A stretch of 64,000 bases of DNA from Nemertoderma westbladi. Lineage: Eukaryota; Xenacoelomorpha; Nemertodermatida; Nemertodermatidae. The translations under genes were made by a program, and so were the position numbers. This document shows positions 1-10,015 of this stretch, piece by piece (the stretch's first letter is position 1; every line of letters begins with the position of its first letter). The notes beneath the pieces were generated by a model. It saw only the letters and a program-made list of their open reading frames with translations. It was not told the origin of the DNA and did not search any database. The stretch lies in NCBI GenBank assembly GCA_032718475.1, contig JAUCBJ010001762.1, forward strand, positions 1-64,000, given 5' to 3'.

Positions 1-439
1 TAGTAGTGAGCAGCGAGAGGGGGGCATATGAGTACAGCTGGATAAATCGTGTAGGCCACGCGACGCATACTGTTGTACTGCACAGGCCCACAGAGTAGGC
101 CAGAATGTGGATTATAAAGTAGAATAATCCATTGGCAGAAGTACTAGCACAGTAGTAGTATCGAATTAAATTAAAATAAAATAAGAAATCAGAAATTAGA
201 CAAATAATGGTAACAGTAGAAAGAAAATTCTGGGACATAATTAAAGTAACGGACAAAATTACAATTTAGGGTACAATTTGACAGTTTTAGGAATTAAGTA
301 GTAAAAATTAGGCTATAACTCAGAATTAGGTAAGAAATAGGCCATTGTCGAACTGTACAGACCATCTTAACCTTATCACTCATCTGTATTGCGCTTGGCA
401 AGGCACCACCTTACAGGTGAGCGAGTGAGAGAGTTCGAA
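1..439 (+). other. Spacer upstream of exonuclease/CCHC ORF
   Basis: No coding sequence is recognised. The stretch is AT-rich and has low-complexity AAATTAAAATAAAAT-type runs near 160-190. By analogy with 52150-52973 it should be the internal spacer of a BEL/Pao element between pol and the 3' ORF, but no pol sequence is visible. A splice-donor-like CAGGTGAG lies just before the ORF, near 413-420. Confidence 0.4.
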
Positions 440-2560
440 ATGGCGGGGAAACTGATCAGGAAGAGAAAGGTGGAGCTAGGAGGAAAGGAGATATTGGTGG
501 ATTTCACCGAGAGGCATCCGGAAGAGAAGACGAGGGGATACTACGAGCGGTTGGAGAGAGGCGACGGAGCGCGAGCGCTACAAGACCATTTCAGGGAGGT
601 GCACGAACAGCGGCTGGTCGGGACCTACGGGACGCCGTCGCTGGACAACGCGATCTTCGAGCATTTCCACTACGTGGTGAAAGGAGACGAAGCGAAGTTC
701 GGGATTCCGAAGTATGCGAGGGAGCCACCGAGAAAAGATTGGAAGAGGTTCGTAGAGTCTGTCAGTAGAGAAGGATACATGGTCCTAGACGATGAGGAGA
801 CCGTGGAAGACGAGGAGGGTTCGAGGAGAGGACCGGCGGGGTCGGCCAGAACCATACTCCTATATTTGGCCGCGCCAAATGGGGATATATTCCTATTCGA
901 TCTAGGGACGTATGGAAAGAAGGATGGGCCGAAGTTGAACCGGTTCCCGAAGGCGGTGCAAACCCTAGTGAGAGAGAAACCGACGACAAAAGTGGGATCG
1001 GCGATTTGCGACGACGCGGAGAGAATCATCGGTCCGGACACCCCCAACCTTCTGGATACGCAGACGGTCTACATGGCTATGACAGCACCAGACGGGTTGG
1101 GACTAGTGGAGAACTCAGGTAATTGTGGGGCGGTGGCGATGGGCCAGCTAATGGGGCTCGTGTGTCACAAACCAATGGACTGGGGTAAGTTCAGAGAGGA
1201 GTACGGAGCGGACTTGGCGAACTCGCTAAAGTGGGGAGCGAGGCCAGGGAAACAAGAGGTGTATCAATTCCGGAGAGGAGTGATAAAGTTATATCAGAAG
1301 CAATATATCCTACAGGAGGACTGGATAATGATAGGTTTGCTTAACATAATCATGACCGTGGTTATCGAGAGGGAACCAACGGCATTCCTATTATCGGGAT
1401 CACCCCTAAGCTACAGAAGAGCCTTTAAGACGGCTTTCGAGGATCTGGTAGACCACCCGGGGCTGAAGGGCGAGTCGGTGTACTATAATAGCCGTCATCT
1501 GGTAGACAGGGAGGTAGATACGCCATATCAGAGATGGGACCAGCCGCTAAGGAGGCTAGGGGAGCTGGAAGGATGGAAAGTTACGGGCGAGAGCCAAGGT
1601 GGAAAGGGACACAGTGGGTCCACCGGGATACTGGGGTTGGAGCCACTCCCAGAGGAGGACGAGGATGACGACGAGTTCGGAGAGATGCCGCCCAGCGGGA
1701 GGATCGGCCACTCGGACACGGACTGGGTTGGCGGGAGGGTGGTGATGGCCAGTGGGGCGAGGGCCTTCTGGGATAGACCCGGCAAGCGGGCCTGGGTGCA
1801 TGAGGAACCGGCGATGGATTTCGTGGGGAGCACCATCAGATTGGGCAAGCAACCGGGAACGGCACCACGGGTAGTATTCGGGGAGACGATGCCCGGGAGG
1901 GGCGAGGAGATCGACGTGGACAGGGACGCTAACGTCCAGAAGTTCACTTACCAGCGACTCCACAGACCGCGGAGATCGCTTGGGACGAAAGACGGCGTGT
2001 GGCGGGAGACATTGGTGCTCGGCTGTGACTACTGTAGGAGACAGACCCACCAGGAAAGGAGCTGTTTGTACCGGTTCCAGAAAGGAACTAGTTGTCTCTA
2101 CTGCCGCGAGTCGAGCCACAGGATGGGGGCGTGTCCACGGTTGCATAACCGGTGTTCGAAGTGCAACTTTCGGGGGCACTACGGACGCCAGTGCGACTGG
2201 ATGGACGACGAAGAGAAGTTTAGGATCTTCGAGGAGTGGGCCGACGTCGGGGCCATGACTCGGCAACGTATGAAGGCCCAGGAGTTCCGGTGGGGCTTCT
2301 TTAACATCAATCAGGAGGCCCACATGGAGATTATCAAACGAAGGCTTCCGTTTACCTACCAGGAAGTGGCGACGGCGGCGTCGTATGCCAGGGTGATAAA
2401 TACGCAGAGGTATTTGGACAGGTGGACGCCACAGAACAGAGGGGAGTTCAGAGATTTCTTTTTCCAATTAGCTACTGGGACTGGGGGACGATTGACTTTG
2501 ACAAACGAGGTGCTCGACGACTTCACACTTCTTGGGTGCGACGGCACAGGAGGGGGGTGA
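440..2560 (+). CDS. Exonuclease-like / triple CCHC zinc-knuckle protein of a BEL/Pao-family element
   Basis: The frame is open from 389 through a TTG, but the first ATG is at 440 with a strong Kozak context (G at -3 and +4), giving 706 aa. Residues ~100-285 match the layout of a DEDDy 3'-5' exonuclease (RNase D/WRN type): D117-x-E119 (motif I), KVGSAICDD ending at D192 (motif II), NLLDT (D206), then WGARP-x4-Q-x-Y275. The expected motif III Asp four residues after the Tyr is Arg279, so catalysis is doubtful. An acidic linker follows (EEDEDDDEF). Three CX2CX4HX4C knuckles occupy residues ~529-585 and suggest nucleic-acid binding. Compared with the copy at 52974-54831, it has lost ~95 internal residues (junction near nt 1540) and the native C-terminus (junction near nt 2455). 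The last ~25 codons read through former 3' UTR. The exonuclease call is by motif order only. Confidence 0.6.
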   Translation: MAGKLIRKRKVELGGKEILVDFTERHPEEKTRGYYERLERGDGARALQDHFREVHEQRLVGTYGTPSLDNAIFEHFHYVVKGDEAKFGIPKYAREPPRKDWKRFVESVSREGYMVLDDEETVEDEEGSRRGPAGSARTILLYLAAPNGDIFLFDLGTYGKKDGPKLNRFPKAVQTLVREKPTTKVGSAICDDAERIIGPDTPNLLDTQTVYMAMTAPDGLGLVENSGNCGAVAMGQLMGLVCHKPMDWGKFREEYGADLANSLKWGARPGKQEVYQFRRGVIKLYQKQYILQEDWIMIGLLNIIMTVVIEREPTAFLLSGSPLSYRRAFKTAFEDLVDHPGLKGESVYYNSRHLVDREVDTPYQRWDQPLRRLGELEGWKVTGESQGGKGHSGSTGILGLEPLPEEDEDDDEFGEMPPSGRIGHSDTDWVGGRVVMASGARAFWDRPGKRAWVHEEPAMDFVGSTIRLGKQPGTAPRVVFGETMPGRGEEIDVDRDANVQKFTYQRLHRPRRSLGTKDGVWRETLVLGCDYCRRQTHQERSCLYRFQKGTSCLYCRESSHRMGACPRLHNRCSKCNFRGHYGRQCDWMDDEEKFRIFEEWADVGAMTRQRMKAQEFRWGFFNINQEAHMEIIKRRLPFTYQEVATAASYARVINTQRYLDRWTPQNRGEFRDFFFQLATGTGGRLTLTNEVLDDFTLLGCDGTGGG

Positions 2561-2948
2561 GGCTCGCCAGGAGTGAGTGGTTGAGATAGGGGTCAAGTGA
2601 TAGCGCGAGGAGAGTGCGGGTGCAATTCAAGTGTGGGGAGGGGGGGGGGGGGGAGAAGTGAGAAGCAGAGTGAGGGACAAGGGGGTCCGAGGGTTAGAGT
2701 AAGAGTGAGGAGAAGTAGAGGAGAGTCAGGGTGAGAGTAGAGTGGAGTTAGAGTGGCGCAAGTGTTGGGGAAACAAAAATTGTGTGAGAGGAGCACACGA
2801 TCGGCCCGACACGGAACATCGGGTAAACAGGGTAGCAATATCATACCCATAGGGAGCGGCCTGGGAAGCCGGCTCCAGAGAAAATAATCCCACCCCACAC
2901 TCGATATTAGATCGAGATCCAACGGAATTGTGGCGCACTAGAGGTGGA
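2561..2948 (+). other. 3' UTR of BEL/Pao-family element
   Basis: This purine-rich non-coding stretch aligns with 55090-55516 and, more loosely, with 49660-49985. Shared blocks include CACACCCGATA-like and GATCGAGATCCA-like segments before the LTR. It contains a 13-nt G run at 2641-2653. No gene is seen. Confidence 0.6.
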
Positions 2949-2986
2949 TGCTATCTTCTCACCGGGAAGATAGCATGGGGGGGGAG
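2949..2986 (+). promoter_or_regulatory. Hairpin plus polypurine tract before 3' LTR
   Basis: A perfect 10-bp stem (TGCTATCTTC at 2949-2958, GAAGATAGCA at 2966-2975) has a 7-nt loop. It is followed directly by the purine tract GGGGGGGGAG (2977-2986) and the LTR start TGTTAGC. The same hairpin and tract occur at 55517-55556. The tract is the expected plus-strand primer for reverse transcription. A role for the hairpin is inferred from its conservation only. Confidence 0.7.
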
Positions 2987-3562
2987 TGTTAGCGTATTCA
3001 ATTCCGCTAGGCAGCCCACACAAAGTTAGTTTTAAGCAATATTGGGAGCACAAGGTTGATTACCAATCAACCTCGTGTCACCCCAATAAAATGGGGCGAC
3101 AAACCCCAGAGGGTACACACACAAAGGAGGTCAGAGGTTACACCTCTGGGAGGGAGAGAGTGACAGTAGCGGGGTGAAGCACTCCCAGAGAGATGGGAGG
3201 GCGAGAAGTGAGTTATTAGCCAATGGGGGGAAGGCATCCAGTGAGTAATGTAATGCGGCCAACCAGTGCAATATATATTATCATTTGCTGTACCAATTCA
3301 TTCACTTTAGTAAGTCAGTTAGTTAGGGCAGTACCGGGATTCTTATAACCATCTCCGTCTACTGCCACCACCATATTAATCCATTTTACCGGTACACTTC
3401 ACTTTACAATCAACTGTGTTATATCTTATTCTGACTCTATATTATACCCTTATGTTTATATATATCAACCTCGTTCAACAATCTCAGAACTCTTTTACAC
3501 ACACGGCGGGGACGCGTAGATAAGAAACCGGATAAACCGGGATCCTCGGTGGAACCGTCACA
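2987..3562 (+). repeat. 3' LTR of BEL/Pao-family element (LTR-1)
   Basis: The LTR begins TG after a polypurine tract and ends ...CCGTCACA, so it is 576 bp with TG...CA termini. It is homologous but clearly diverged from the LTRs at 32095-32757, 46624-47277 and 55557-56207. It carries two short hairpins (3053-3073 and 3132-3148), an AATAAA near 3086 and a TATA-rich stretch near 3270-3280. The matching 5' LTR lies outside the window. Confidence 0.8.
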
Positions 3563-4075
3563 AATCATCTCTCACAATCATTAGTTTGACACTCTTACAG
3601 TTACTTTACAGAGTAGAAGTAAAAAATTAGAGAATATCGGCAAATTTATCCACGAGATAAGCAGGTTTAGTATTGCGTTATAATTTCCTTCCTTTTACTA
3701 CCGTCGACAGCAGTGCATAGAAATAGTGTATAGAAATATACAGAATTTGTTATAGCGGGAATTATAGGATAAATTGTGTTCATATTTTGTTTGTTTACAA
3801 ATTGTACTCGATACAACCCTTACTTATCGGCAGTTTAATTTGCAGTATATATGGTGGATAAGGGGTCATCATGCTAGTAAATTGTTTTAATAAAGTTGAT
3901 AATATTAGCAGGGATTCCTCACCAACTGGAGTTTCCTTGTTGAGCTTTATATAGACCGGTTTATTGTTTTGTTTTCTTTCGAAACTGATACGTATTGCGA
4001 TAATTTTGATACGTATTCAACAAATATACTTAACGAAACGACCTATTAATATTTTCACCATCATCGAAAATTATC
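3563..4075. other. No recognised feature
   Basis: AT-rich flanking DNA after the LTR. A short open frame here (3964 onward) has no recognisable domain and runs into the TIR element that starts at 4076. Confidence 0.6.
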
Positions 4076-5010
4076 TGTGTCAGTGTCCAAAGAAAGGGCC
4101 CTTAATTAAGTTTAAAACGCCGTTTCTGTTTATCTTACATTTGGACAGATGTTGGTCAAAAAAATCTATTTTCTTTTTATTATCTCATTATGTCCGAAAT
4201 TTTATGGATTTCAAATATACAATTGGCTTCGTCATATCTTTTTTAGTTTCGATGCTATGTAGTGAAGAGTAAGGGACACTCAAAAATTTCAATTTTCAGA
4301 AATCCGAAATAATCATTTATAAGTTCTGATTCACAATCTACATAGGTTTTGTGGGGTGCCGAATGCAATGACAATATTTATGAGGTGACTGAATGGACGG
4401 CTATATTATTTTTCGTTGGGTGCTAAATTTGAAATTTTGGTGCTGGCACCAAATTTTTGCACCCAGTGAAAAGTGGCAGTTCCATTGGTCTGTTTGTTTT
4501 TTACTTCGATCCGTTGAATTCCTTCTCACAGAAAACCTATAAATAAATGAAATTCATAATATTCAATGAAATTTCAAGAAATCGAAAATTTGACATTTTG
4601 GTGCTGGCACCAACATTTAGCACCCAGTGAAAAGTATAAATTCGTTTTCCTTGTAGAATTATATTTAGTTCAGTTAAATTCGCCTCCCAAAAAAATCTAG
4701 AACATGCCAAAATAGAGATCTATGAATGAAAGTTCATTAAACCGATACAATTTGAATTTGAAATTCAATGTTGGCATGCATACCAGCTTCAATTTACTGA
4801 ACTTTAAAACATCGATTTACTCCACTTTGTTAATTTGCATATATGATGGATCTTGAAAACAAATTTTGTCATAACTTTGTCAAAAATGATCATAAAGATC
4901 CCAATTTGGAATCAAAATGACCACCTTTTATAGGGGAATGAATACAATTCCACAATAAACAAAAATTCGATAATTTGAACTTAAGGGCCCTTTCTTTGGA
5001 CACTGACACA
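4076..5010. mobile_element. Non-autonomous DNA transposon with 30-bp perfect TIRs
   Basis: Positions 4076-4105 and 4981-5010 are exact reverse complements over 30 bp; the outer part reads TGTGTCAGTGTCC. The 935-bp body has no ORF for a transposase. Inside are two copies of a ~161-bp repeat, each centred on the palindrome-like GGTGCTGGCACC (4439-4450 and 4600-4611). The same repeat type fills the element at 61810-63291. The target-site duplication is unclear (at most a 2-bp TC), so the superfamily is not assigned. Confidence 0.8.
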
Positions 5011-5861
5011 TCTCCTTATACTGTACATGTGTAATCTTCAGTCAACATCTGCAACATTATGCCCATCTGCATGTTCATTGTTCCATTGTAGACTGACTTA
5101 TTCGGTTTGGTTTTTACGGTCGATTGCAACACAAGAGATTACTTATTGAAGATGATTCATGCATCAATTGTTATACCTTCACAATGGCCTTGATGTGATG
5201 TTAGTTATGTTTGTAGTTGTTTTAAGCATTTCAACTTTACCACACATAACTAATTATATGGATTTTTTTTACTGATGAATGTCATTCCTAACTTTCATTC
5301 AGCAATAAAGCTGCCATTTGATGATTTGGAAATAATTTTTTCCATATAGTTCTAAAGATAACCAAACATGTTAATTTTACGGATGATTGCGATTGCAAAG
5401 AATTATATATAATTAATATGGCGCTTCATTTCCTATATTATGTTTTGAATCTATGTTTTTTGACAAAATAAAAAAATATGGGAAGAAATAAAGGTTGACT
5501 TATTACTTTCTAAAAGTTATTCAATATTATTCCATAACTCATTCTATCAGTGGAGGGACATGAATTTGTTAGTTATCATTTTTTGCACATGTAAGTACAT
5601 TTTTCTTATACTCCTAAATCTCTTCAAGGATATTTTTGTGGGACGAGCCACAAAATAAGTTGCTCAAAATTGCTCGATGTTGATCTTCTTTGCAGAATAT
5701 ACATTTTACTCATTGGCTGCAAAACACCTAAATTTATACTTATACTGACTGGTCATACTAATACAATCTTAAGAAGGGGGGGGGGGGGGGGGGGGGGGGT
5801 ACCCCCCCTCCCCCCCTCGAAAAAAAATTCAGAAATTTGTTTTTTATTGCTTCTAGAGCAT
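5011..5861. other. No gene; poly-G tract
   Basis: AT-rich non-coding DNA. It contains a 24-nt G run (5776-5799) followed by C-rich sequence, which could fold back on itself. Short frames across the G run are artefacts of glycine codons. Confidence 0.6.
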
Positions 5862-7003
5862 TTAAGGGGGGGGGGGGGGGGTAGCGCATTTTCTGACCAA
5901 AAAGTCGAATTTTTGAAACATATCCTATCTGATGCAGAATTTCATGCTGAATCCTAATATGGAAACCGTTTTCCCATGCTTAGATATGTGGGATAGAAGA
6001 TACTGGCTCCAATATATCGCAATATCGGTAAAGGAGATGAAGTTTGGGGTTTGCATTCAATTTCTGCAAATTTCTGTGCTCAGTGGTGCTAATTAGATGT
6101 CTTCACGAGAAAGAGCACACAATTTTAATTGAGAAAGTATTTTGTTATGATTATTGGACCTACTGATCAGTTTATAAGACAACTTCAAGTCTCCGGAATG
6201 AAGACGGGACTCGAATAAGCGACTCTGCAGTCTTTGCGGGATTACACGGAATAGACTTATCGGTCATCGGAGATCTTCAAAATGTATAATCTCCAGTTCT
6301 AGTGGTCGTACGGAGTTCGTTTTGGGCTCATTCGAAAGCTCTTTTCTCAGAGACCAAAGTTACCATTTGGTTTGGCAAACCAAATTTGGAAAGCTGCCTG
6401 AACAATCATAACTTGAACAAAATTTGCAAGGCATATTTTACCCAAATTCATGTCATGTTGCCTTACAACCATTCTGTCTTAAACCAAATGGTAATTTTGT
6501 ACTCTAAGAAAAGAGCTTTCGAATGAGCCTAAAATGAACTTCGTACGACCACTAGAACTGGAGATTATACATTTTGAAGATCTCCGATGACCGATAAGTC
6601 TATTCCGTGTAATACTGCAAAGACCGCAGAGTCGCTTATTCGAGTCCCGTCTTCATTCCGGAGACTTGAAGTTGTCTTATAAACTGACAAGTAGGTCCAA
6701 TACCATAATAAATACCTTCTCAATTAAAATTTTGTGCTCTTTCGCGTGGAGACATCGAATTGGCACGACTGAGCACAGAAATTTGCAGAAATTGAATGCA
6801 AACCCCAAACTTCATCGCCTTTACCGATATCGCGATATATCAGAGCCAGTATCTTCTATCCCAGATATCTCGAAAACTAAGCAAGATATGGGAAAACGGT
6901 TTTCATATTGGAATTCAGCATGAAATTCTGCTTCAGATAGGATATGTTTCAAAATTTGTCTTTTTGGTCAGAAAATGCGCTACCCCCCCCCCCCCCCCCT
7001 TAA
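5862..7003. mobile_element. Foldback (long inverted-repeat) element flanked by TTAA
   Basis: Two arms of ~510-520 bp (about 5866-6373 and 6481-6999) are reverse complements with roughly 5-10% mismatch by eye. They surround a ~107-nt loop. The outer ends are a 16-nt G run and a 17-nt C run, each bordered by TTAA. TTAA is the piggyBac target, but because it is its own reverse complement it could simply belong to the arms. A transcript across this would form a very long hairpin. Confidence 0.85.
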
Positions 7004-7885
7004 TGGGGATTTCAAATCTGAAAACGGCTTAGAGAGATCTCTTTCAGTTCTCGAGTTATCGTGGAATAGCTGTCTGCAAACCTGTCTGTCATAATGTAAG
7101 ACAGACAGACAGACAACCGACAGCCGGACAGACTACAATTCCACCAAATATTAAAACTGACATCAGAAATGAATTCAGCGACCCCGAAAACCCCCATAAA
7201 TATAATTTTAGCTCGGTGGTGTGTTTCCTTCATTTCAGACACTATTAACCAACAAGGCCCTATACAGGTAGTTTTGCGCGGTAAGGTTTGAACTTTGAAG
7301 GTGATTATCTCAGAATGACATTTTTTGGCACGAAAAATACTACCACTACGCCATTTCTTAACCGTTTTTTGCAATTTTTGGTTTATATGAAAGATAATTT
7401 CATAGGCTTCAATGAATTTCACGCACTTTTCTTAATTTTATAATATTTCTCCATATTTTTTAATGAAAATTTACAAAAAAAACATGGGTTTTTTAAATTA
7501 AAAATAATTTTTTTTTTTACAAAATTGCCAATTATCAGAAATAGAAAACGAAAATACAAAAAGTGCATTAAAATTATCATGAAGATAAACATGCTGGTTC
7601 CAAAAAAATGTGGTATCGGAAAATAAAAATGGAAAATGACTGAGGAGTAGTCTTTTTAGTGAAATTTTTTAAATCTGACGCAGGCCGCGAGAGGGCGCAA
7701 AATTTTTTTTTCAAATTTTTTATATACTTTTGATGATTCTCTTTCCGATGATATATCGTTTTCTATGGATTTTCAACCAAATTAAAGACATGTCAAAAAA
7801 AAACCGTAGGGGGGGGGGGGGGATAACCCCCCTTCAATATTGGCAACCAGATACACTGCACAGCACACGTACACACTACACAAAC
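7004..7885. other. No gene; poly-G tract and (ACAG)n
   Basis: Non-coding AT-rich DNA with a short ACAG microsatellite (~7099-7117) and a 14-nt G run (7809-7822). The last five bases (7881-7885, CAAAC) are the left target-site duplication of the next element. Confidence 0.6.
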
Positions 7886-9111
7886 TGTTCGCGCTTTCAG
7901 ACCTTTGGCAGTTTAACCCGCCAAATTAGGATGTCTTCTAGATAATAAATCACCTTTAGCCTATGACAAGTATTTAATTCACTACACTAGTCGAAACCAA
8001 TCTGTGCGCGATCATTCACCCGTTGGATATACCCGGGAGATTGGGTTCGACGGCTTAATTTTATTGCTATGTAAGCCTAATGTATTATTCGACTGACAGT
8101 ATTATATAATCTCTGACAATATTATTCACCTTCGGGAAATATTAACAGTTCCTTTAGGACGTGGCGCTTTATCTATATAAACAGAGTTATGACTTAAACT
8201 ACTCACAACGATATGGCTTAGTTACAATTCACATATATGGCGCATTCTTTAGGAAATGCTTCGTTATCAGTCTCACTCATACACAATGCTGCACAATACT
8301 GCACACTGATCTGCCGATCTTCACTGATTTTAGTCACATATAAAAGGAACACGGACCGAATCATGTAGGGTCTATCAAATAACATTAGATTCACTTCAAA
8401 CCACTTCAACATAAGTCGCAATCATTTATCTGTAACCCTTCTCTCTTACCTTCGGTATATCAAGAATATTGGGTTTTCGGGGTTATTTGTCGTTATTCCA
8501 AATATAATAATTCATCAACCATATTATGAAGAACTGACAGTAAATAGCAGTATAACAATATAAAAGTATGCACAGTGTTACACAGTATGCAGTGTATGCA
8601 GTACTGCAGTATGCAGTATGCAGTATGCAGACATCAGACATCAGTATGCAATATGCAGATAACGGATATATGTCCTTATAATTAAGCCTACTAGTGTAGG
8701 ACTAAAAACTGAAAACACGGAGGTGCCAAAAGCCGGTTCTTAGGCTCTGGGCAAAACATAACACTGAACTACTGAGTTTCTGTATACACCTCCAACACAG
8801 AGACAACAAACGCTCTGATTGGTCAACCTGAACAACGAGAGAACAAAGAAACAAAGAAACGTCGACGTGGCAATATCAGCTGCTAGCCGTCGTCATGGTA
8901 GCGACACTGTTTTCAAGAGTATCGAGCTTTTACGTCACGGAATTACGGATTATGTCCTCTAAAGTACAAATACAGAAGAAATAGCTTTTATGTCCGCTAA
9001 AACACCAGTACAGCAAGGACACGGCCTTTTTATGCCTGGTAAACCAACTACAGAGTATTTTACGGGAAAAATAAGGAAAAATAACCGGACAATTCAGCAA
9101 AAGCTTTTACA
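7886..9111 (-). repeat. 3' LTR of the 11.4-kb element
   Basis: 1226 bp, near-identical to 18083-19308. It includes a CAGTATG-type microsatellite (~8575-8660). A strong TATAAAAGG box at ~8339 points along the plus strand, opposite to the ORFs, so the promoter direction is uncertain. Small open frames inside are shared by both LTRs and are not genes. Confidence 0.92.
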
Positions 9112-10015
9112 CCGCTCCCAGAAAATGGGATTTTCAGTCTATAAAATATAAAAATCACAGTTTCTAAAACATAAAGATACTCTAAACAGTTAGTCTTTCT
9201 TACGCAGACGGCGTTTACGCAGTTTTTTGAGGCTAGCAAGAGTCCTTTTCTCTTTGGGGGGAGCCACTTTACTAGGAGGGCCATAACTCCTGGGTGAAGG
9301 GTGCAATATGATTGCATCAGAAGGTGTAGGATTGTGGTCGAGGTATCTGCCGTTTCGATATGCTTCTCCTCGAGCTGATTTTCCTCCGCTCGTAGCTGGA
9401 TACGTTCATCCAAAAACTCTCGCAGAGAATAGGATCGTCCAAGTTCGATAACTTCTTAGAGATTCTGGATTTCACAATCGAACTGAGATAAAGACAATTC
9501 GTTTATCGCTTGGACTTGCTGTTATAACTTACGTTTATCTGAACAAACGTAGGTTTCCTTTCTGATCTTTGTAGAATAGCGTTTAACTCGTTTCGTACAA
9601 CGTTCTCCGCCACTCTGGTGACAGGTTATATCGTGTCAAGCCGGGACGATGGTAAGGGTTAAACGGCGATATTAAATGTCCGCGTCACAATCCGGCTAGG
9701 TAAGATGGGCGGCTAGCTAGAAATCACTGTCGGAGTGTTACCGATTAATTGTTAGGGTAGCACTAGATCTTTGAACAGTGAATACAGTCCGCGAGGATCC
9801 GCGACACCACCAGGATCGCAGGTCTGAGGTCCAACTAAGGAATGAGGAGGTTTGACCGAGTATTCCGGGACTCTGATCGTAGGTTTACTCTAGGATCGTT
9901 AGAGCCGAGTGAGCATAGGTGATACGTCAAACAAGTTTCGCTCGAAACTCCAGTAAATATAACGAACACAACTGTGTTTAACACAACGTTTCCGTGGATG
10001 TTTATGTCTTTCCGT
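9112..10015 (-). other. 3' internal region of the element
   Basis: Several short minus-strand frames are present (for example 9060-9413, and 9835-10140, which overlaps the next ORF in another frame). They could be frameshifted remains of the ORF at 10016-10711: the 9835-10140 frame carries a hydrophobic stretch VVLNTVVFVIFTGV. No family is recognised. Confidence 0.35.

Noticed and set aside
1116-1170. Cysteine-protease-like GNCGA motif
   Set aside because: The region fits the exonuclease layout better, and no catalytic His is placed as in papain- or OTU-type proteases.
670-2547. Antisense ORFs opposite the exonuclease/CCHC frame
   Set aside because: Shadow frames caused by GC-rich codon structure; the sense strand carries the conserved motifs and a homologous second copy.
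6170-6260. tRNA gene in the foldback arm (TTCGAGTCCCG B-box on the minus strand)
   Set aside because: No matching cloverleaf could be drawn; kept only as a remark on a possible tRNA-derived origin.
8161-8421. Small ORFs inside the LTR, repeated at 18358-18609
   Set aside because: They are identical because the LTRs are identical, lack domains and overlap the likely promoter region.
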